Virus record (IMG/VR): IMGVR_UViG_3300030390_001111
Coordinates: 450-64,449 of that record
Origin: a virus
DNA: 64,000 nt
Direction: 5' to 3' (one strand)
Below are positions 1-9,608 of this stretch, one piece after another. The notes below the pieces were generated by a model. The model worked only from the letters and a program-made list of their open reading frames with translations, did not search any database and was not told the DNA's origin. The translations under genes and the position numbers were made by a program. Position 1 is the first letter of the stretch. Each line of letters starts with the position of its first letter.

Positions 1-284
1 AAACTTAACCAACCACCACCGCTGTTTGCTCTGTGTAAACTAAAACATTCGGTTTCTAATAAATGTATTGCTTCTGCATGTATTTCTTTCCAGGGTATAT
101 TAATATCTGGAATTGGTATCCATGGAACATGAGAATTATCTAATATATCATCTTCATCTTCCGGTATAATTTGTTGTGCATCTGCACTTGCAGGATTAGT
201 ATCCATAAGTTCATTAGCATAAAACCAATCTTTAGATTCTTGATCTATTTCTTCCCAATATGCAAGACGTTTATAATCTATCAT
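1..284 (-). CDS. Hypothetical protein, 3' end outside window
   Basis: An open frame starts at an ATG that directly follows the TAA stop of the upstream gene (TAAATG) and stays open to the window edge, giving at least 94 residues. It starts MIDYKRLAYWEE and has an acidic stretch (PEDEDDILD) near residue 45. No family is recognised. As the last visible gene of the radical SAM island it is probably co-transcribed with the two large paralogues upstream. Confidence 0.7.
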   Translation of the reverse strand, partial: MIDYKRLAYWEEIDQESKDWFYANELMDTNPASADAQQIIPEDEDDILDNSHVPWIPIPDINIPWKEIHAEAIHLLETECFSLHRANSGGGWLS

Positions 285-1763
285 TTATATTACTCCTGGC
301 AGCAGCCTCATATTTTGATACTCGTAATACTCGCCGCCTGGAGTATCACCTGAAAAATATATGGTTTTGTTATTTTGCAATAACTTGTTGAATAGATCAA
401 CAAATGCCACTTGGGCATCAAATGCAGGAGAGTTTATGTAATTAATCTCATACTGCCAAATATTACTTAACTGTAATAACGCTATGTGGTCTTTTCCCAC
501 TAGTTCAGCTAATCGTTTCCATTCTTTTACTACATCAATCTTAATAAACTGGTGATCAAGTGTTCTAATAAAATCCCAATGTTCTAACCAATCTTCTTCT
601 GATTCATAACTATCAATAAAATCTAATGCATTTTCTTCATCGTAGTTAATAAACTCTTTGCTTGGCAATCCTAAGTCTGTAATAATATGAAAGTTATCGT
701 TGTAGAATTTTGGAAAATCTATACCGTTCCAGTTTTTTAATACATACTCTTGCCAACCAATTCCAAATGGACTAAAGTCTGTCCACAATATACGTTTAAT
801 AGTATCTCTGTTATTACTAACATGTTTGTATTGGTGTAGCCCACTGCAAGGAACTACAAGTGTGTCTATACCTAATGGATCACCTAATGGAACATCTTCT
901 GTATTTGTAACATACATAATATGAGTATCCATTACTTTGTATTGAAATAGTTCACGTTTGTCTTCGCTTACTTCGTTGTATCCAAAACTGCGACTCTCAG
1001 CAAGGCTTAGCCTTGTGTTAAAATTGTAGTCAAAGAACCAACTTTTTGTAAACTCTAAATCATCTTCGACATAACAGCAAATCTTATGATTTCGTATGTT
1101 GTAATCTAAATTATGTATAGTTAGCCCATTTAAAAATGCTAAAGGAAATAATGTATTAAGAAAGTCATTAGTATAATCTGTTGGCTTTGTTTTATATTCT
1201 TCTTTGCCGTGTGTTAACGCATCTTTGCTTGCTACCCATGTAGGAGTATAATCATCATGCATATGATCCAATGACGCTTTATAGTCTGGGTATATTTCTA
1301 ATTGATTATCATCATTTGTAAACCCATCAAACGTTCTTAGTAATGGGCTAAATTCTTCTAAATTAATAATAACACATTGCTCATGCCACACAGGGCCGTC
1401 TTCATTTCTATTTAAAATATGTCCTGCTGCTAACCAATCTGTATTGTTCCATTTATTGTCTATTGCATCTATTAGTTCATCATCAAATTCACTTGCACCA
1501 GGCCAACAACCATCAAACCAAATTACAGCATGTTTAAATCCAAGACTAGTTACGTGATTAATTGCGTTACCAAAAAATCCATGTCGCCATTTATCTGCAT
1601 GTAGATATGGATATCTAGTGCTATTATTAATATTAATTTGCATTAGTTTTTTTAGTTTACCTGCATATTCATCTTCATTTTTTAATGCAGGATGTAATAC
1701 CTCATTAAAGAATAAATGAACTAGTTTTTTATCAGTAACATGTTCTGTTAAATTTAAATGCAT
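285..1763 (-). CDS. Large protein of unknown family, paralogue of the next upstream gene (492 aa)
   Basis: I do not recognise a family. The protein is soluble-looking, rich in W, Y and D, with no signal peptide or membrane segment. It shares order and local motifs with its upstream neighbour: an N-terminal block (AVIWFDGCWPGASEF here, ACVWFEGIWPDTEEF there) and a C-terminal block (LKNWNGIDFPKF here, IKYWNGEDFPAW there), so the two arose by duplication. It overlaps the upstream stop by one base (TAATG), so the two are translationally coupled. It sits directly downstream of two radical SAM genes, which suggests a role in the same pathway; that is inference. The repeated [IV]WF[DE]G.WP motif may mark a functional core. 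Confidence 0.85.
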   Translation of the reverse strand: MHLNLTEHVTDKKLVHLFFNEVLHPALKNEDEYAGKLKKLMQININNSTRYPYLHADKWRHGFFGNAINHVTSLGFKHAVIWFDGCWPGASEFDDELIDAIDNKWNNTDWLAAGHILNRNEDGPVWHEQCVIINLEEFSPLLRTFDGFTNDDNQLEIYPDYKASLDHMHDDYTPTWVASKDALTHGKEEYKTKPTDYTNDFLNTLFPLAFLNGLTIHNLDYNIRNHKICCYVEDDLEFTKSWFFDYNFNTRLSLAESRSFGYNEVSEDKRELFQYKVMDTHIMYVTNTEDVPLGDPLGIDTLVVPCSGLHQYKHVSNNRDTIKRILWTDFSPFGIGWQEYVLKNWNGIDFPKFYNDNFHIITDLGLPSKEFINYDEENALDFIDSYESEEDWLEHWDFIRTLDHQFIKIDVVKEWKRLAELVGKDHIALLQLSNIWQYEINYINSPAFDAQVAFVDLFNKLLQNNKTIYFSGDTPGGEYYEYQNMRLLPGVI

Positions 1764-3223
1764 TACTCTAATCCTATTCCTCTATTATCAGTCGCACTTA
1801 GCACAACATTTGCTGGACACATTAAATCATTGTCATTAATATCGGTTCCACTGAACCAACTGTGTTCGTGTGTGCTACATACTTTTTCTATCATTTCCAT
1901 AAAACTTTTTTCTAATGCAAACGGCTTTGCCATTAGTTTAGGTGTAATATAACTATAGATGTTGCTACTCCAAAATAGTGTTTTACAATTATTCATTGCA
2001 TCAAACATCTCATTATGATTATAAATTAAGTCTGTATTAAAATATTGATGTTCGCATTGTTTTACTTTGTTCCAAAACTCTAACCAATTTGCTGGACCAT
2101 CAAAGTAGTCTATTACTCTTGACCAACGTTCATGTGCCATATCACGTAGTCTATCATTACAACCTGGATGTGCATGAATCCACTTATCTACCCATGCTGG
2201 AAAGTCTTCACCGTTCCAATATTTAATAGTATCACGTTTAAATTGAACACTATCAGCATCAAAGTCAAACCATACGAAACGTGTGTTCTTAGTCATACCA
2301 TACTTGTAAGCATAGTATAGAAGCTTAAATCCTGCTGTGCAGCCTACATATTGGTCAAACTTAGTATCTAGTGCTTGTTGAGAAATACTTGGGCTACTAG
2401 GCTCTGTATTAACAAAGTAAACTGGACTACTGTCTCCATTATGTATTCTACCTACTAGTCTTTCTCCTTGATTAGAGAAACCACTGTTATCATGTTTTTG
2501 ACCCATTATTCCTTTTTCAAATTCTACTGGTGACAAATGTATTCTAGGTTGCATTATGTTTTCCATAAGTGTATCTGATAATCCCCACACTGTAAGATTT
2601 TGAATAAAACTCCATTGCACCCATTGAGCACCAAAATTATGTTGATACATAAATTGTCCTTGTTTAGGAGGCTCGTCACTGAATTGCCAATCTGGATGAA
2701 CGTTAAGTCTATATTCGCTATCTTCATAATTTGATTGAGAATCATGATTAATCCAATTTGGGTGAGAAGATGCTTCATAGTATGGACTTAGGCTTTTGTG
2801 TGCAATCCATTGCGGTATGTTTACAATTAACATTGTTCTTGCAAAGTAAGGATATATGTCATCATGTAATTGTAGTTGTCCACCAATAATCCAATTTGGA
2901 TCTTCTTTATTATAGCGATCAATTTCATCTAGTAAAAGTAAATTAAATTCTTCTGTGTCTGGCCATATACCTTCAAACCATACGCATGCATATTTGTATC
3001 CTAACTTATTCATTGCTGTTAGCCAAGTTGCATCATATTGATTGTATACATTAACAATACCACCACGTAGATGATTATTACATTCTACATCTTGTATAAT
3101 GCCTAGTTTTTGTTTTAGTATAGGTGTATCGTTGAGCTCTTTGTCCAATGGTAGAAAAGCATGCACAATAGGCCATGCATGATCTGTGTGACTATATTCC
3201 CAACTTTGTTGACCTTGTTTCAT
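1763..3223 (-). CDS. Large protein of unknown family, paralogue of the downstream gene (486 aa)
   Basis: This is the second member of the unknown paralogous pair. It carries the same ordered blocks (ACVWFEGIWPDTEEF around residue 75 and IKYWNGEDFPAW around residue 335). A VWFDFDADS stretch just before the second block resembles an acidic metal-binding loop, but this is weak evidence. Its ATG follows directly on the TAA of the small upstream gene. No signal peptide or transmembrane segment is seen. Its place at the end of a radical SAM/amidinotransferase operon suggests a large enzyme or carrier acting with those genes; function unknown. Confidence 0.85.
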   Translation of the reverse strand: MKQGQQSWEYSHTDHAWPIVHAFLPLDKELNDTPILKQKLGIIQDVECNNHLRGGIVNVYNQYDATWLTAMNKLGYKYACVWFEGIWPDTEEFNLLLLDEIDRYNKEDPNWIIGGQLQLHDDIYPYFARTMLIVNIPQWIAHKSLSPYYEASSHPNWINHDSQSNYEDSEYRLNVHPDWQFSDEPPKQGQFMYQHNFGAQWVQWSFIQNLTVWGLSDTLMENIMQPRIHLSPVEFEKGIMGQKHDNSGFSNQGERLVGRIHNGDSSPVYFVNTEPSSPSISQQALDTKFDQYVGCTAGFKLLYYAYKYGMTKNTRFVWFDFDADSVQFKRDTIKYWNGEDFPAWVDKWIHAHPGCNDRLRDMAHERWSRVIDYFDGPANWLEFWNKVKQCEHQYFNTDLIYNHNEMFDAMNNCKTLFWSSNIYSYITPKLMAKPFALEKSFMEMIEKVCSTHEHSWFSGTDINDNDLMCPANVVLSATDNRGIGLE

Positions 3224-3397
3224 TTATATTTTCTTCCAGTGATGTGTGTCTTGTTCAGTTGGCAGTTGCCCTATATATTCTTCGCCTGTTTCCATATCTG
3301 TTAGTTTCCATTTACCTGGACATTTAGTTACTACTTTTAATTTTATTGCCATATCAAATGTAGGCACAGATGTGCCATCTTTTAATTTTCGATCCAT
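3224..3397 (-). CDS. Small protein, 57 aa, unknown
   Basis: A short frame starts at ATG 3397, overlaps the end of the radical SAM gene upstream by 16 bases and ends TAA immediately before the ATG of the 486-aa gene. The product starts MDRKLKDGTSVPTFDM, has one cysteine, and ends in a His/Lys-rich tail (THHWKKI). The continuous coupling with both neighbours supports translation. It could be a small beta-strand domain protein or, more speculatively, a peptide acted on by the adjacent radical SAM enzymes. It has no recognisable leader/core layout. Confidence 0.6.
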   Translation of the reverse strand: MDRKLKDGTSVPTFDMAIKLKVVTKCPGKWKLTDMETGEEYIGQLPTEQDTHHWKKI

Positions 3398-4629
3398 TTA
3401 CTTTGTCTTTCATTTTCTTCTGCTACTACGTCCATACCTTCTAATGGCATATCTATATAATTTCTAACCATTTGCTTTAGGTTAATATCTTGTTTATATC
3501 GTTCTTCAATGTCTCTTGTATATTTCCGCATGCGAGCATATATCATATAATCACTTTTATTGTTTTCCATGTATGTTGCAAACCTATTCATCTCAGGATG
3601 TTCTTTTTCATGTGCCCTTAGCTTTTTAATAATAGAATCTCTATAATCACCTTGCCAAATTGCCGGAGACAAATACTTAGGTGTTTGTAATATGTTGGCC
3701 GTAATAAACTTTAGGTCAACTGGGCTGTCTTTCCAAAACTGATAAAACTCTGGCATCTGATATATGTTGTGTGCTTGCACTGTAATACCCGCAGCAACAT
3801 CAATTCCAGGTTCGTCGTTTAGCGCCATCATGTTAGCGTAAACTGTATCCCAATTGCCGTCTTGTCTAATGTAGTTGTATACATCTCCAACACCGTCCAT
3901 GCTTACTTTTATATTTACGTGTTTAAATTCATTCCATATTTTAATCAAGTCATATTTCTTAAATTTAATATAACTCAAGTTACTCGCATATCTTAATTTA
4001 ATTTTACTTTTAAGATGATCTGGAATACCTGCTAACAAGTCATAATGTTCTTTGTTAATAATAGGCTCACCACCTGTGAACTGTAGTGTATGAACTGTCT
4101 CCCACATATCAGGCCATTCATTTAAACTTGCAAATAAATCTGTAGGTCTTAATAATCTTGTTTCGTATCCATCTGCTTGATATTTTTTAAGTATATCTAA
4201 ATCTGCTACACGCTTATAAGAACTGTGTGTGCTACACATAATACACTTTAGGTTACAGAAGTTGCTTACTTTAAGTTCTACCCAGTAAGGCGCATTGTTG
4301 ACGCTGTAATCGTCGTTTACGCTTATCTTATCAGCAAATGTATTCCAGTTATCTTTTTCCCATTGTTGACGATTACTTACAATGCCACTATCCTCGTTGT
4401 GCCAGCACACATTACAGCGTTCTGGTCTTTCATCCTTTGCCAAAGCACGTCTCAACTCTTTATAATTTTCGTTATTCCAGCTTTCAAGAGCTGTCTCACC
4501 TGGATTATTCAATGGGGTTTCTTGTGCTTCGCAACATGGGACCATGTCGCCACCAGCACTACCATAGATGTGCATATACGGTAACATACAAAATGTTTTA
4601 CTATTTTTTAAATTGTCTTTGTTAATCAT
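3382..4629 (-). CDS. Radical SAM protein with N-terminal SPASM-like cysteine module (415 aa)
   Basis: The radical SAM cluster motif CxxxCxxC is C125-C129-C132, followed by a GGEPI-type SAM-binding motif (TGGEPI). Before the core lie C14, the pair C32-C33 and C72/C75 in a CMLPYMHI...MVPCCEAQ...RCNVCWHNE layout. This looks like a SPASM/twitch auxiliary Fe-S module placed at the N-terminus instead of the usual C-terminus. Such enzymes cleave SAM to a 5'-deoxyadenosyl radical; the substrate here is unknown. The gene overlaps the upstream radical SAM gene by one base (TAATG), so the two may act in sequence or as a pair. Confidence 0.9.
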   Translation of the reverse strand: MINKDNLKNSKTFCMLPYMHIYGSAGGDMVPCCEAQETPLNNPGETALESWNNENYKELRRALAKDERPERCNVCWHNEDSGIVSNRQQWEKDNWNTFADKISVNDDYSVNNAPYWVELKVSNFCNLKCIMCSTHSSYKRVADLDILKKYQADGYETRLLRPTDLFASLNEWPDMWETVHTLQFTGGEPIINKEHYDLLAGIPDHLKSKIKLRYASNLSYIKFKKYDLIKIWNEFKHVNIKVSMDGVGDVYNYIRQDGNWDTVYANMMALNDEPGIDVAAGITVQAHNIYQMPEFYQFWKDSPVDLKFITANILQTPKYLSPAIWQGDYRDSIIKKLRAHEKEHPEMNRFATYMENNKSDYMIYARMRKYTRDIEERYKQDINLKQMVRNYIDMPLEGMDVVAEENERQSKWIEN

Positions 4630-5840
4630 TAGTAAGGTATATACTCAATTCTATCTTTATACTCTGCCTCGCACAAAGTTTTTAATCTACGTATACATGG
4701 TTCATTAAAATCAAACCCACGTATTTTCCATATGTGTTTTAGTCCTGCAATATAAGCCGCACTAAAATCTTCTGCATCATTAGGCTTGCACATATCTTCT
4801 ACCAGCTTCTTCATTTTGTTAACACGATTAGGATTAATAACTGTTTCATTATATTGGTAGCGGAATGCATCAAGTAGCTTTTGTTTAAACCAGTCTGGCC
4901 AATGTGTTATACTTAGGTTGTGTGGTTCATATACTGTCTGTAGTATAACATTATTTACTTTCTTTACACTACGAGCCCAAACAACAAAGTCAAATAGATA
5001 TAGTATATTCATAACACTAATTGTGCATGCTATATTAACCTTGACTTTTCTTGGGTATTGCTCTTTGAATGCCAACCATTTGTCAAGTGTATCTTCTGTC
5101 TTTTCCCACTTGCTAGGATAACGTATCATGTCATTAAGTTTTCCATATGCATCAATACTCATGCTAAGTGTAAGTTCTTTAAACTGGAACAATGCATCAT
5201 ATTCTGCTTTCTTTGGCCAAAATGTGCAATTGCTAAAAATTTCCATATGTATCTGTGGAGCCAATCCTGCGTCTGCAAGTCTTAAAACAAACTTCATAAA
5301 CTGTGGATGTAAGAATGGTTCACCACCTGTAACTTTCATATGCTTTAGATGTTTTAATGCATCTAAGTCAATTGAATCAAAGTCTACAACAGATGGATCC
5401 TTTTTAAGTTTATTAATAAAGTCAATTGCTGCCTGTGAGTTCTTATTAAACTTTAAATAATCTTTATCCCAATTATGACTATACTCTGGTCCACATGTTT
5501 GACATGTTAAATTACATAATCTGCCAACTGTAATTTCTAAATACTCTAAACGCACCTCATCAGTAAAGTCGGTAAAAAACTCATCTGCTTCTGTTCTCAT
5601 ACTGCTACCTTTTGTTTCTTCATCTGCTTTACATTTGTAACAACCAGGATGCCATTCATTACGCATCATAGCTTCACGCACATCTTTAAACATATCCTTA
5701 TATGAGTTGACGTGAGCCATGTCATCTTCAGATAAGAAACGCTTGTGAAATCTACAACATGGTGTCGTAGGAGTCGCATGCATGATCATACCTGCTTTAA
5801 AAGGATACGCACATGCATTTTTAGGTAGTCTGTTGGACAA
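4629..5840 (-). CDS. Radical SAM protein with N-terminal SPASM-like cysteine module (403 aa)
   Basis: The core cluster is C109-C113-C116 (GRLCNLTCQTC) with a TGGEPF motif about 60 residues later. The auxiliary module precedes it: C10 (NACAYPF), C28-C29 (TTPCCRF) and C67/C70 (GCYKCKADEE). It is one of six proteins here with this order. The start overlaps the 155-aa gene upstream by 20 bases. The EVRLEYLEITVGRLC strand before the core is shared with the paralogues. Substrate unknown; acts in the cytoplasm. Confidence 0.9.
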   Translation of the reverse strand: MSNRLPKNACAYPFKAGMIMHATPTTPCCRFHKRFLSEDDMAHVNSYKDMFKDVREAMMRNEWHPGCYKCKADEETKGSSMRTEADEFFTDFTDEVRLEYLEITVGRLCNLTCQTCGPEYSHNWDKDYLKFNKNSQAAIDFINKLKKDPSVVDFDSIDLDALKHLKHMKVTGGEPFLHPQFMKFVLRLADAGLAPQIHMEIFSNCTFWPKKAEYDALFQFKELTLSMSIDAYGKLNDMIRYPSKWEKTEDTLDKWLAFKEQYPRKVKVNIACTISVMNILYLFDFVVWARSVKKVNNVILQTVYEPHNLSITHWPDWFKQKLLDAFRYQYNETVINPNRVNKMKKLVEDMCKPNDAEDFSAAYIAGLKHIWKIRGFDFNEPCIRRLKTLCEAEYKDRIEYIPY

Positions 5841-6288
5841 CTTCGTCTCCTATTTGAATGGCATACCATTTGCCATTTTTTTCAATTGCAAAGTCACCAT
5901 TTATACTACCCAGTTTAACTGATTGTATTGATAATGTGCTATTAACTTGAACACCGGTTTTCATATTACCAGACATTATAGGTGGAGTTTTTTTACTATT
6001 TGGAACGCCATCGCCTAGTCCAATTCTAAACTCAGGTCCATTAGCTGTTTTCATACCTTGCCACTTTGTTAAAATAGTTGGGTGGTCATTTAGTTTTGTA
6101 TATTGATAACTCTGAGTTACACTTACTCCTATTTCATTTTGTTCAATTTCACTTACTGTATCTATTACATTCTGCCATATAATATCTTCACAATTTTCTT
6201 GTCCAATATTATCAAATATATAATCGATCCTGACTGGAAAATCATCTTTAGCATTACTAGTAATATTAATAGGTGATGTGAAGTTCAT
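5821..6288 (-). CDS. Hypothetical protein, 155 aa
   Basis: ATG 6288 was chosen because it overlaps the stop of the aminotransferase-like gene by one base (TAATG), the commonest junction in this genome. The protein has no cysteine motif, signal peptide or membrane segment that I recognise. It has beta-rich stretches (KWYAIQIGDEVV at the C-terminus). It lies between the aminotransferase-like gene and two radical SAM genes, so it is probably an accessory factor of that pathway. Confidence 0.75.
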   Translation of the reverse strand: MNFTSPINITSNAKDDFPVRIDYIFDNIGQENCEDIIWQNVIDTVSEIEQNEIGVSVTQSYQYTKLNDHPTILTKWQGMKTANGPEFRIGLGDGVPNSKKTPPIMSGNMKTGVQVNSTLSIQSVKLGSINGDFAIEKNGKWYAIQIGDEVVQQTT

Positions 6289-7283
6289 TATAACCAAGTG
6301 CCTTTTTGTTTATAGTTTTTAATTGCATGTCTAATGTTTACTCTATTATACACACCATCTTTTTTAAATCGTTTCCATTGCTCAGCCTCTGGTGCTTGTG
6401 CAATATGTATTGTGTTACTTGGAATAAGTCCATAATGTTCGCATAGCTCTGCATGTTCTTTCATATACTTCTTAGGCATAGTGTCAGGGCTAAAGTTTTT
6501 CATAAGTGTATTTGCAATACATATGTTTAAATGGATACCATGTTTCCATTCTGTTTGCACTGCTAATGCACCTTCGTTGATCTTACTGAATACAATACCT
6601 GCACGCCAGTTGCCACAGCTAAGACCTTTTGTAGTGCTGAACGCAACCATCTTAATACAATCTCTATCCAAGTTAATCTCAATTCCATGACAGGTTCCAA
6701 ACCATGCCATGTCAACAAATACTGGAATATCATTTGCATCACAGAAGTCTAGGGTTTCTTCCATTTTATCATGTTTGGTTCCAGTGCCACTAAATGGCAA
6801 ACTAATAAGTAATGCATCGCCTTTGCTTAATGGAGTGTCATCTACATAACGTTCCCATGTCCAATCGTCACCACCAACATTAAGTATAGCATCTCTGTTG
6901 TATGGATATTCTCCACGGAACATACGGAACTCATAGCCATTTGCTAAACACCAGTAATGCCACCAGTCCATTCCTTGTGTAGTTCCTAAACTTACAAACC
7001 TATTTGGAAATGTTCGTAAGCCTTCTATTTTGTTTAGTTCACTGCTTTCAATCCAATCTGGATATATGTCTAAGTATTCATCACATTCATTTTGCATATT
7101 AAATATATCTGGATCATGAAATACATGTTCAACTACATAATCATAAAATGGCATGTTCCAAATGCTGTTACCATTTGTTTCAAAAATCTCAGTTAGCTTT
7201 TTTGCTTCTTCTACACTAAGATGATCAAACGGACTATAATGCGGTGTCATCTCAGTTCTGCTTGTTACTTTTTCATTCTTCAT
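6288..7283 (-). CDS. PLP-dependent aminotransferase-like protein, fold type I, short (331 aa)
   Basis: The PLP site is readable: D191 in PVFVDMAW (cofactor ring-nitrogen Asp), K219 in AFSTTKGLS (Schiff-base Lys) and R227 in NWRAGI (phosphate-binding Arg), spaced as in class I/II aminotransferases. The protein is about 60 residues shorter than usual (~390) and the C-terminal domain is reduced, so substrate recognition has probably changed. It could be an aminotransferase, decarboxylase or lyase. Beside amidinotransferases it could supply the amine that is later amidinated; this is inference. Confidence 0.8.
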   Translation of the reverse strand: MKNEKVTSRTEMTPHYSPFDHLSVEEAKKLTEIFETNGNSIWNMPFYDYVVEHVFHDPDIFNMQNECDEYLDIYPDWIESSELNKIEGLRTFPNRFVSLGTTQGMDWWHYWCLANGYEFRMFRGEYPYNRDAILNVGGDDWTWERYVDDTPLSKGDALLISLPFSGTGTKHDKMEETLDFCDANDIPVFVDMAWFGTCHGIEINLDRDCIKMVAFSTTKGLSCGNWRAGIVFSKINEGALAVQTEWKHGIHLNICIANTLMKNFSPDTMPKKYMKEHAELCEHYGLIPSNTIHIAQAPEAEQWKRFKKDGVYNRVNIRHAIKNYKQKGTWL

Positions 7284-8530
7284 TTATATTTCTCCATTTC
7301 CGGAATATTTGCAAAGGTATCTGTGCCTCGTAATCTGTCTAAGTCTTTCGTATACTTGACAAACCAATCCCAATACTTTGTTGCTTCTTCTTCGTTTGTT
7401 TCACGTTTAAGTCCTGCACGTATATCATCAATACCTGTTTGATATTCAAATGTATCAACTCTACTATTTGTAATTGGCCACATTTCCATATTTGGTAAAT
7501 GGTCTATTTTTTCTAATGCTAAATTTTTTAATTCTCGTGGCATGTGTGCAATATTTAAGTATGCAGGATTAACAACAACATTTGTCATGCTTATACTAGC
7601 ACGTTTTCTATGATTTGTATAGAACCAATCCCATACTTGATCTAAATTAAATATGTTTGTAATCATTACTGTTACTGCAAATGTAATTTCAATATTATCT
7701 TCTGCATAAAATTTTTCTAAGTTATCTTCTAAGTCAGACCACTGATACCCTTTGCCTCCACGTATAATACTATACAATTCATCTGTGGCTTCAATACTAA
7801 TTAATAATTCAATGTGTTTAAACTCTTTGAATATCTCTTTGAATCTATCTTCAAATACTGTTGCGTTAGTGCTGATATCTAATGCAATATTTTTACTAAG
7901 TCCGTTATCCACAAACCATTTTAATACATCATAACAACGCTCATCATATAAAGGTTCACCACCACGTAATGCTAGCCATTGTAAATTTCTAAAGTATTCT
8001 GGGTTAGCAAACAAGTTATCCATAAAGCTAAGTTCTGCAACACCATTAAACCCAACTGGTTCTTGTTTCCAGTATACAGGCTTTTCTTTGTTTAGCTTTT
8101 TACCATCTTTGGTCCAACCTGTGCTTACAAACGGCCCACAATGTATGCATGCTAGGTTACATTTATTACTAAGTGTAAAATCAAGATAACGAATATCAGG
8201 TGTGCTATCTACATCAAGTGTTTCACTTTCCATACGTAAATCGTAATCTAGTTTATCCCAGAAATACATACGTCTACTACGGCCACTTTTTTCTTTCTTT
8301 GCACAATTGGCACAATTTTTAGGAATTTCTCTGTTACGATGACTTTGCCGTAATTCTCTATATGCATCTCCATTCCATATTTCTTTCAATGTGCTGTTAT
8401 TAATATCTCCTAGTTTTTCTTTGTAGATAATATCAGGAACAACATTACCTCCCCATTTAATAGTTAATGCATGCCACGGTGCAATGCATGTGGGTAAGTT
8501 TTTCATATCTAAAAATTTATTTCTATACAC
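7280..8530 (-). CDS. Radical SAM protein, N-terminal auxiliary module lacking the CC pair (416 aa)
   Basis: Core cluster C124-C128-C131 (SNKCNLACIHC), then RGGEPL. The N-terminal module keeps C15 (TCIAPWH) and C73/C76 (NCANCAKKE), but the VPCC position of its paralogues reads VPDIIYK, so two auxiliary cluster ligands are lost. The start is a GTG preceded by GGAG at 6 nt and overlapping the upstream stop by 8 bases; ATG 8506 is an alternative. It overlaps the downstream aminotransferase-like gene by 4 bases (ATGA). Confidence 0.88.
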   Translation of the reverse strand: MYRNKFLDMKNLPTCIAPWHALTIKWGGNVVPDIIYKEKLGDINNSTLKEIWNGDAYRELRQSHRNREIPKNCANCAKKEKSGRSRRMYFWDKLDYDLRMESETLDVDSTPDIRYLDFTLSNKCNLACIHCGPFVSTGWTKDGKKLNKEKPVYWKQEPVGFNGVAELSFMDNLFANPEYFRNLQWLALRGGEPLYDERCYDVLKWFVDNGLSKNIALDISTNATVFEDRFKEIFKEFKHIELLISIEATDELYSIIRGGKGYQWSDLEDNLEKFYAEDNIEITFAVTVMITNIFNLDQVWDWFYTNHRKRASISMTNVVVNPAYLNIAHMPRELKNLALEKIDHLPNMEMWPITNSRVDTFEYQTGIDDIRAGLKRETNEEEATKYWDWFVKYTKDLDRLRGTDTFANIPEMEKYK

Positions 8531-9608
8531 ACTCTACTCCACATATATTTTGACATTGTTTCCAGCTTCCAGTGTTTAATGCATCGTTAAGATCTTCAGT
8601 AAACCATTGATTAGTTAATACTTGAGGCAAGCTATATTTCTTAAGATCGTTTTCTACTCTTGCTGCCAAAAATGATTCATCTACCAAACCATCAGTTAAT
8701 GACATACCTTCAATATAAGTTCCCCATAAACTTACATGGCAACACGGCCAAACTTTGCCCCATGGATCAATTTGAACTTGTCTATCATTATACCAAGGAC
8801 ATACTGTATCGTTTTTTCTATTATCTTTTAGTTTATCATTCATATTTAAAAATACACTATGATCACGTAACTCACTCATTCTGTAATGAGCTACACTCTC
8901 TGGTCTATCTTCAAACATAACTTGTTTTTCTTCTTGATCATAATTTGCATGTATTCTATAAGATTCTTCTGGAAGTTCTATTAACAAGTTATCTCCATGA
9001 CTATGCCTTAGTGTAAAATATAATGTATTACATTCTTTAGCAACTGCTTCTACTTGATCTACTTGATGTTTGTTATGCTCAAACAATGTCATGGTTATAT
9101 TTGCTCTACCACCCGCACTGGTAAATGCTTTTACATTTTCTATAATTTTTTTCCAATGTGTTTTTCTTCTATATATAGCGTGAGTGTCTTCCATGCCATC
9201 TACTGCAAATACAATTAAATGGTTTGTAAACTTCCTACATTCAAATGCTAAATCTTCCCAAAATTTGAGAGTTCGCATACTTCCATTGGTATGCAAATAC
9301 AAACTAGTTTCAGGGTGATACTTTGTCCATATGTTTAACATCCCTACTAGTTTTGGATGCATCATAGGATCACCCCAATTACCATTTAGTGTTAGGTCCC
9401 CAATAAACCAACCATGTGTATCACTACTGGCTAAACGCTCCCATACTTCCATATCAAAATGTTCAAGTATAAGTTCGTCTTTAACTTCATCCCCATTTTT
9501 ATTTCGTATACAAGCACCACACCTAGCATTACAATGACTTGTAATATCTACTTGTAGATTTGTTACTTGTTTAGCCCACTTAAACTGAGTGTCGCGCCAT
9601 TTAGCCAA
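8523..9608 (-). CDS. Radical SAM/SPASM protein with C-terminal auxiliary cysteines
   Basis: This has the conventional order. The CxxxCxxC core (HCNARCGAC) is near the N-terminus, a GNWGDPMMHP motif replaces GGEP, and a C-terminal SPASM-like set follows (CPWYND, VWPCCHV, CQNICGVEC). A TTG start at 9608 is preferred: it has an AGAGAGGA Shine-Dalgarno 5 nt upstream and overlaps the amidinotransferase stop by 8 bases. An ATG at 9644 would add 12 residues and a 44-base overlap. It belongs to a different subgroup from the N-terminal-module paralogues and resembles the split gene at 24.1 kb and the gene at 52.7 kb. Confidence 0.9.
   Translation of the reverse strand: MAKWRDTQFKWAKQVTNLQVDITSHCNARCGACIRNKNGDEVKDELILEHFDMEVWERLASSDTHGWFIGDLTLNGNWGDPMMHPKLVGMLNIWTKYHPETSLYLHTNGSMRTLKFWEDLAFECRKFTNHLIVFAVDGMEDTHAIYRRKTHWKKIIENVKAFTSAGGRANITMTLFEHNKHQVDQVEAVAKECNTLYFTLRHSHGDNLLIELPEESYRIHANYDQEEKQVMFEDRPESVAHYRMSELRDHSVFLNMNDKLKDNRKNDTVCPWYNDRQVQIDPWGKVWPCCHVSLWGTYIEGMSLTDGLVDESFLAARVENDLKKYSLPQVLTNQWFTEDLNDALNTGSWKQCQNICGVECV

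Noticed and set aside
3211-3226. TATAAATG as a late promoter at several gene starts
   Set aside because: At 284 and 3223 the string is just the junction of a TAA stop and ATG start; only exact TATAAATA or GATAAATA in non-coding places was kept.
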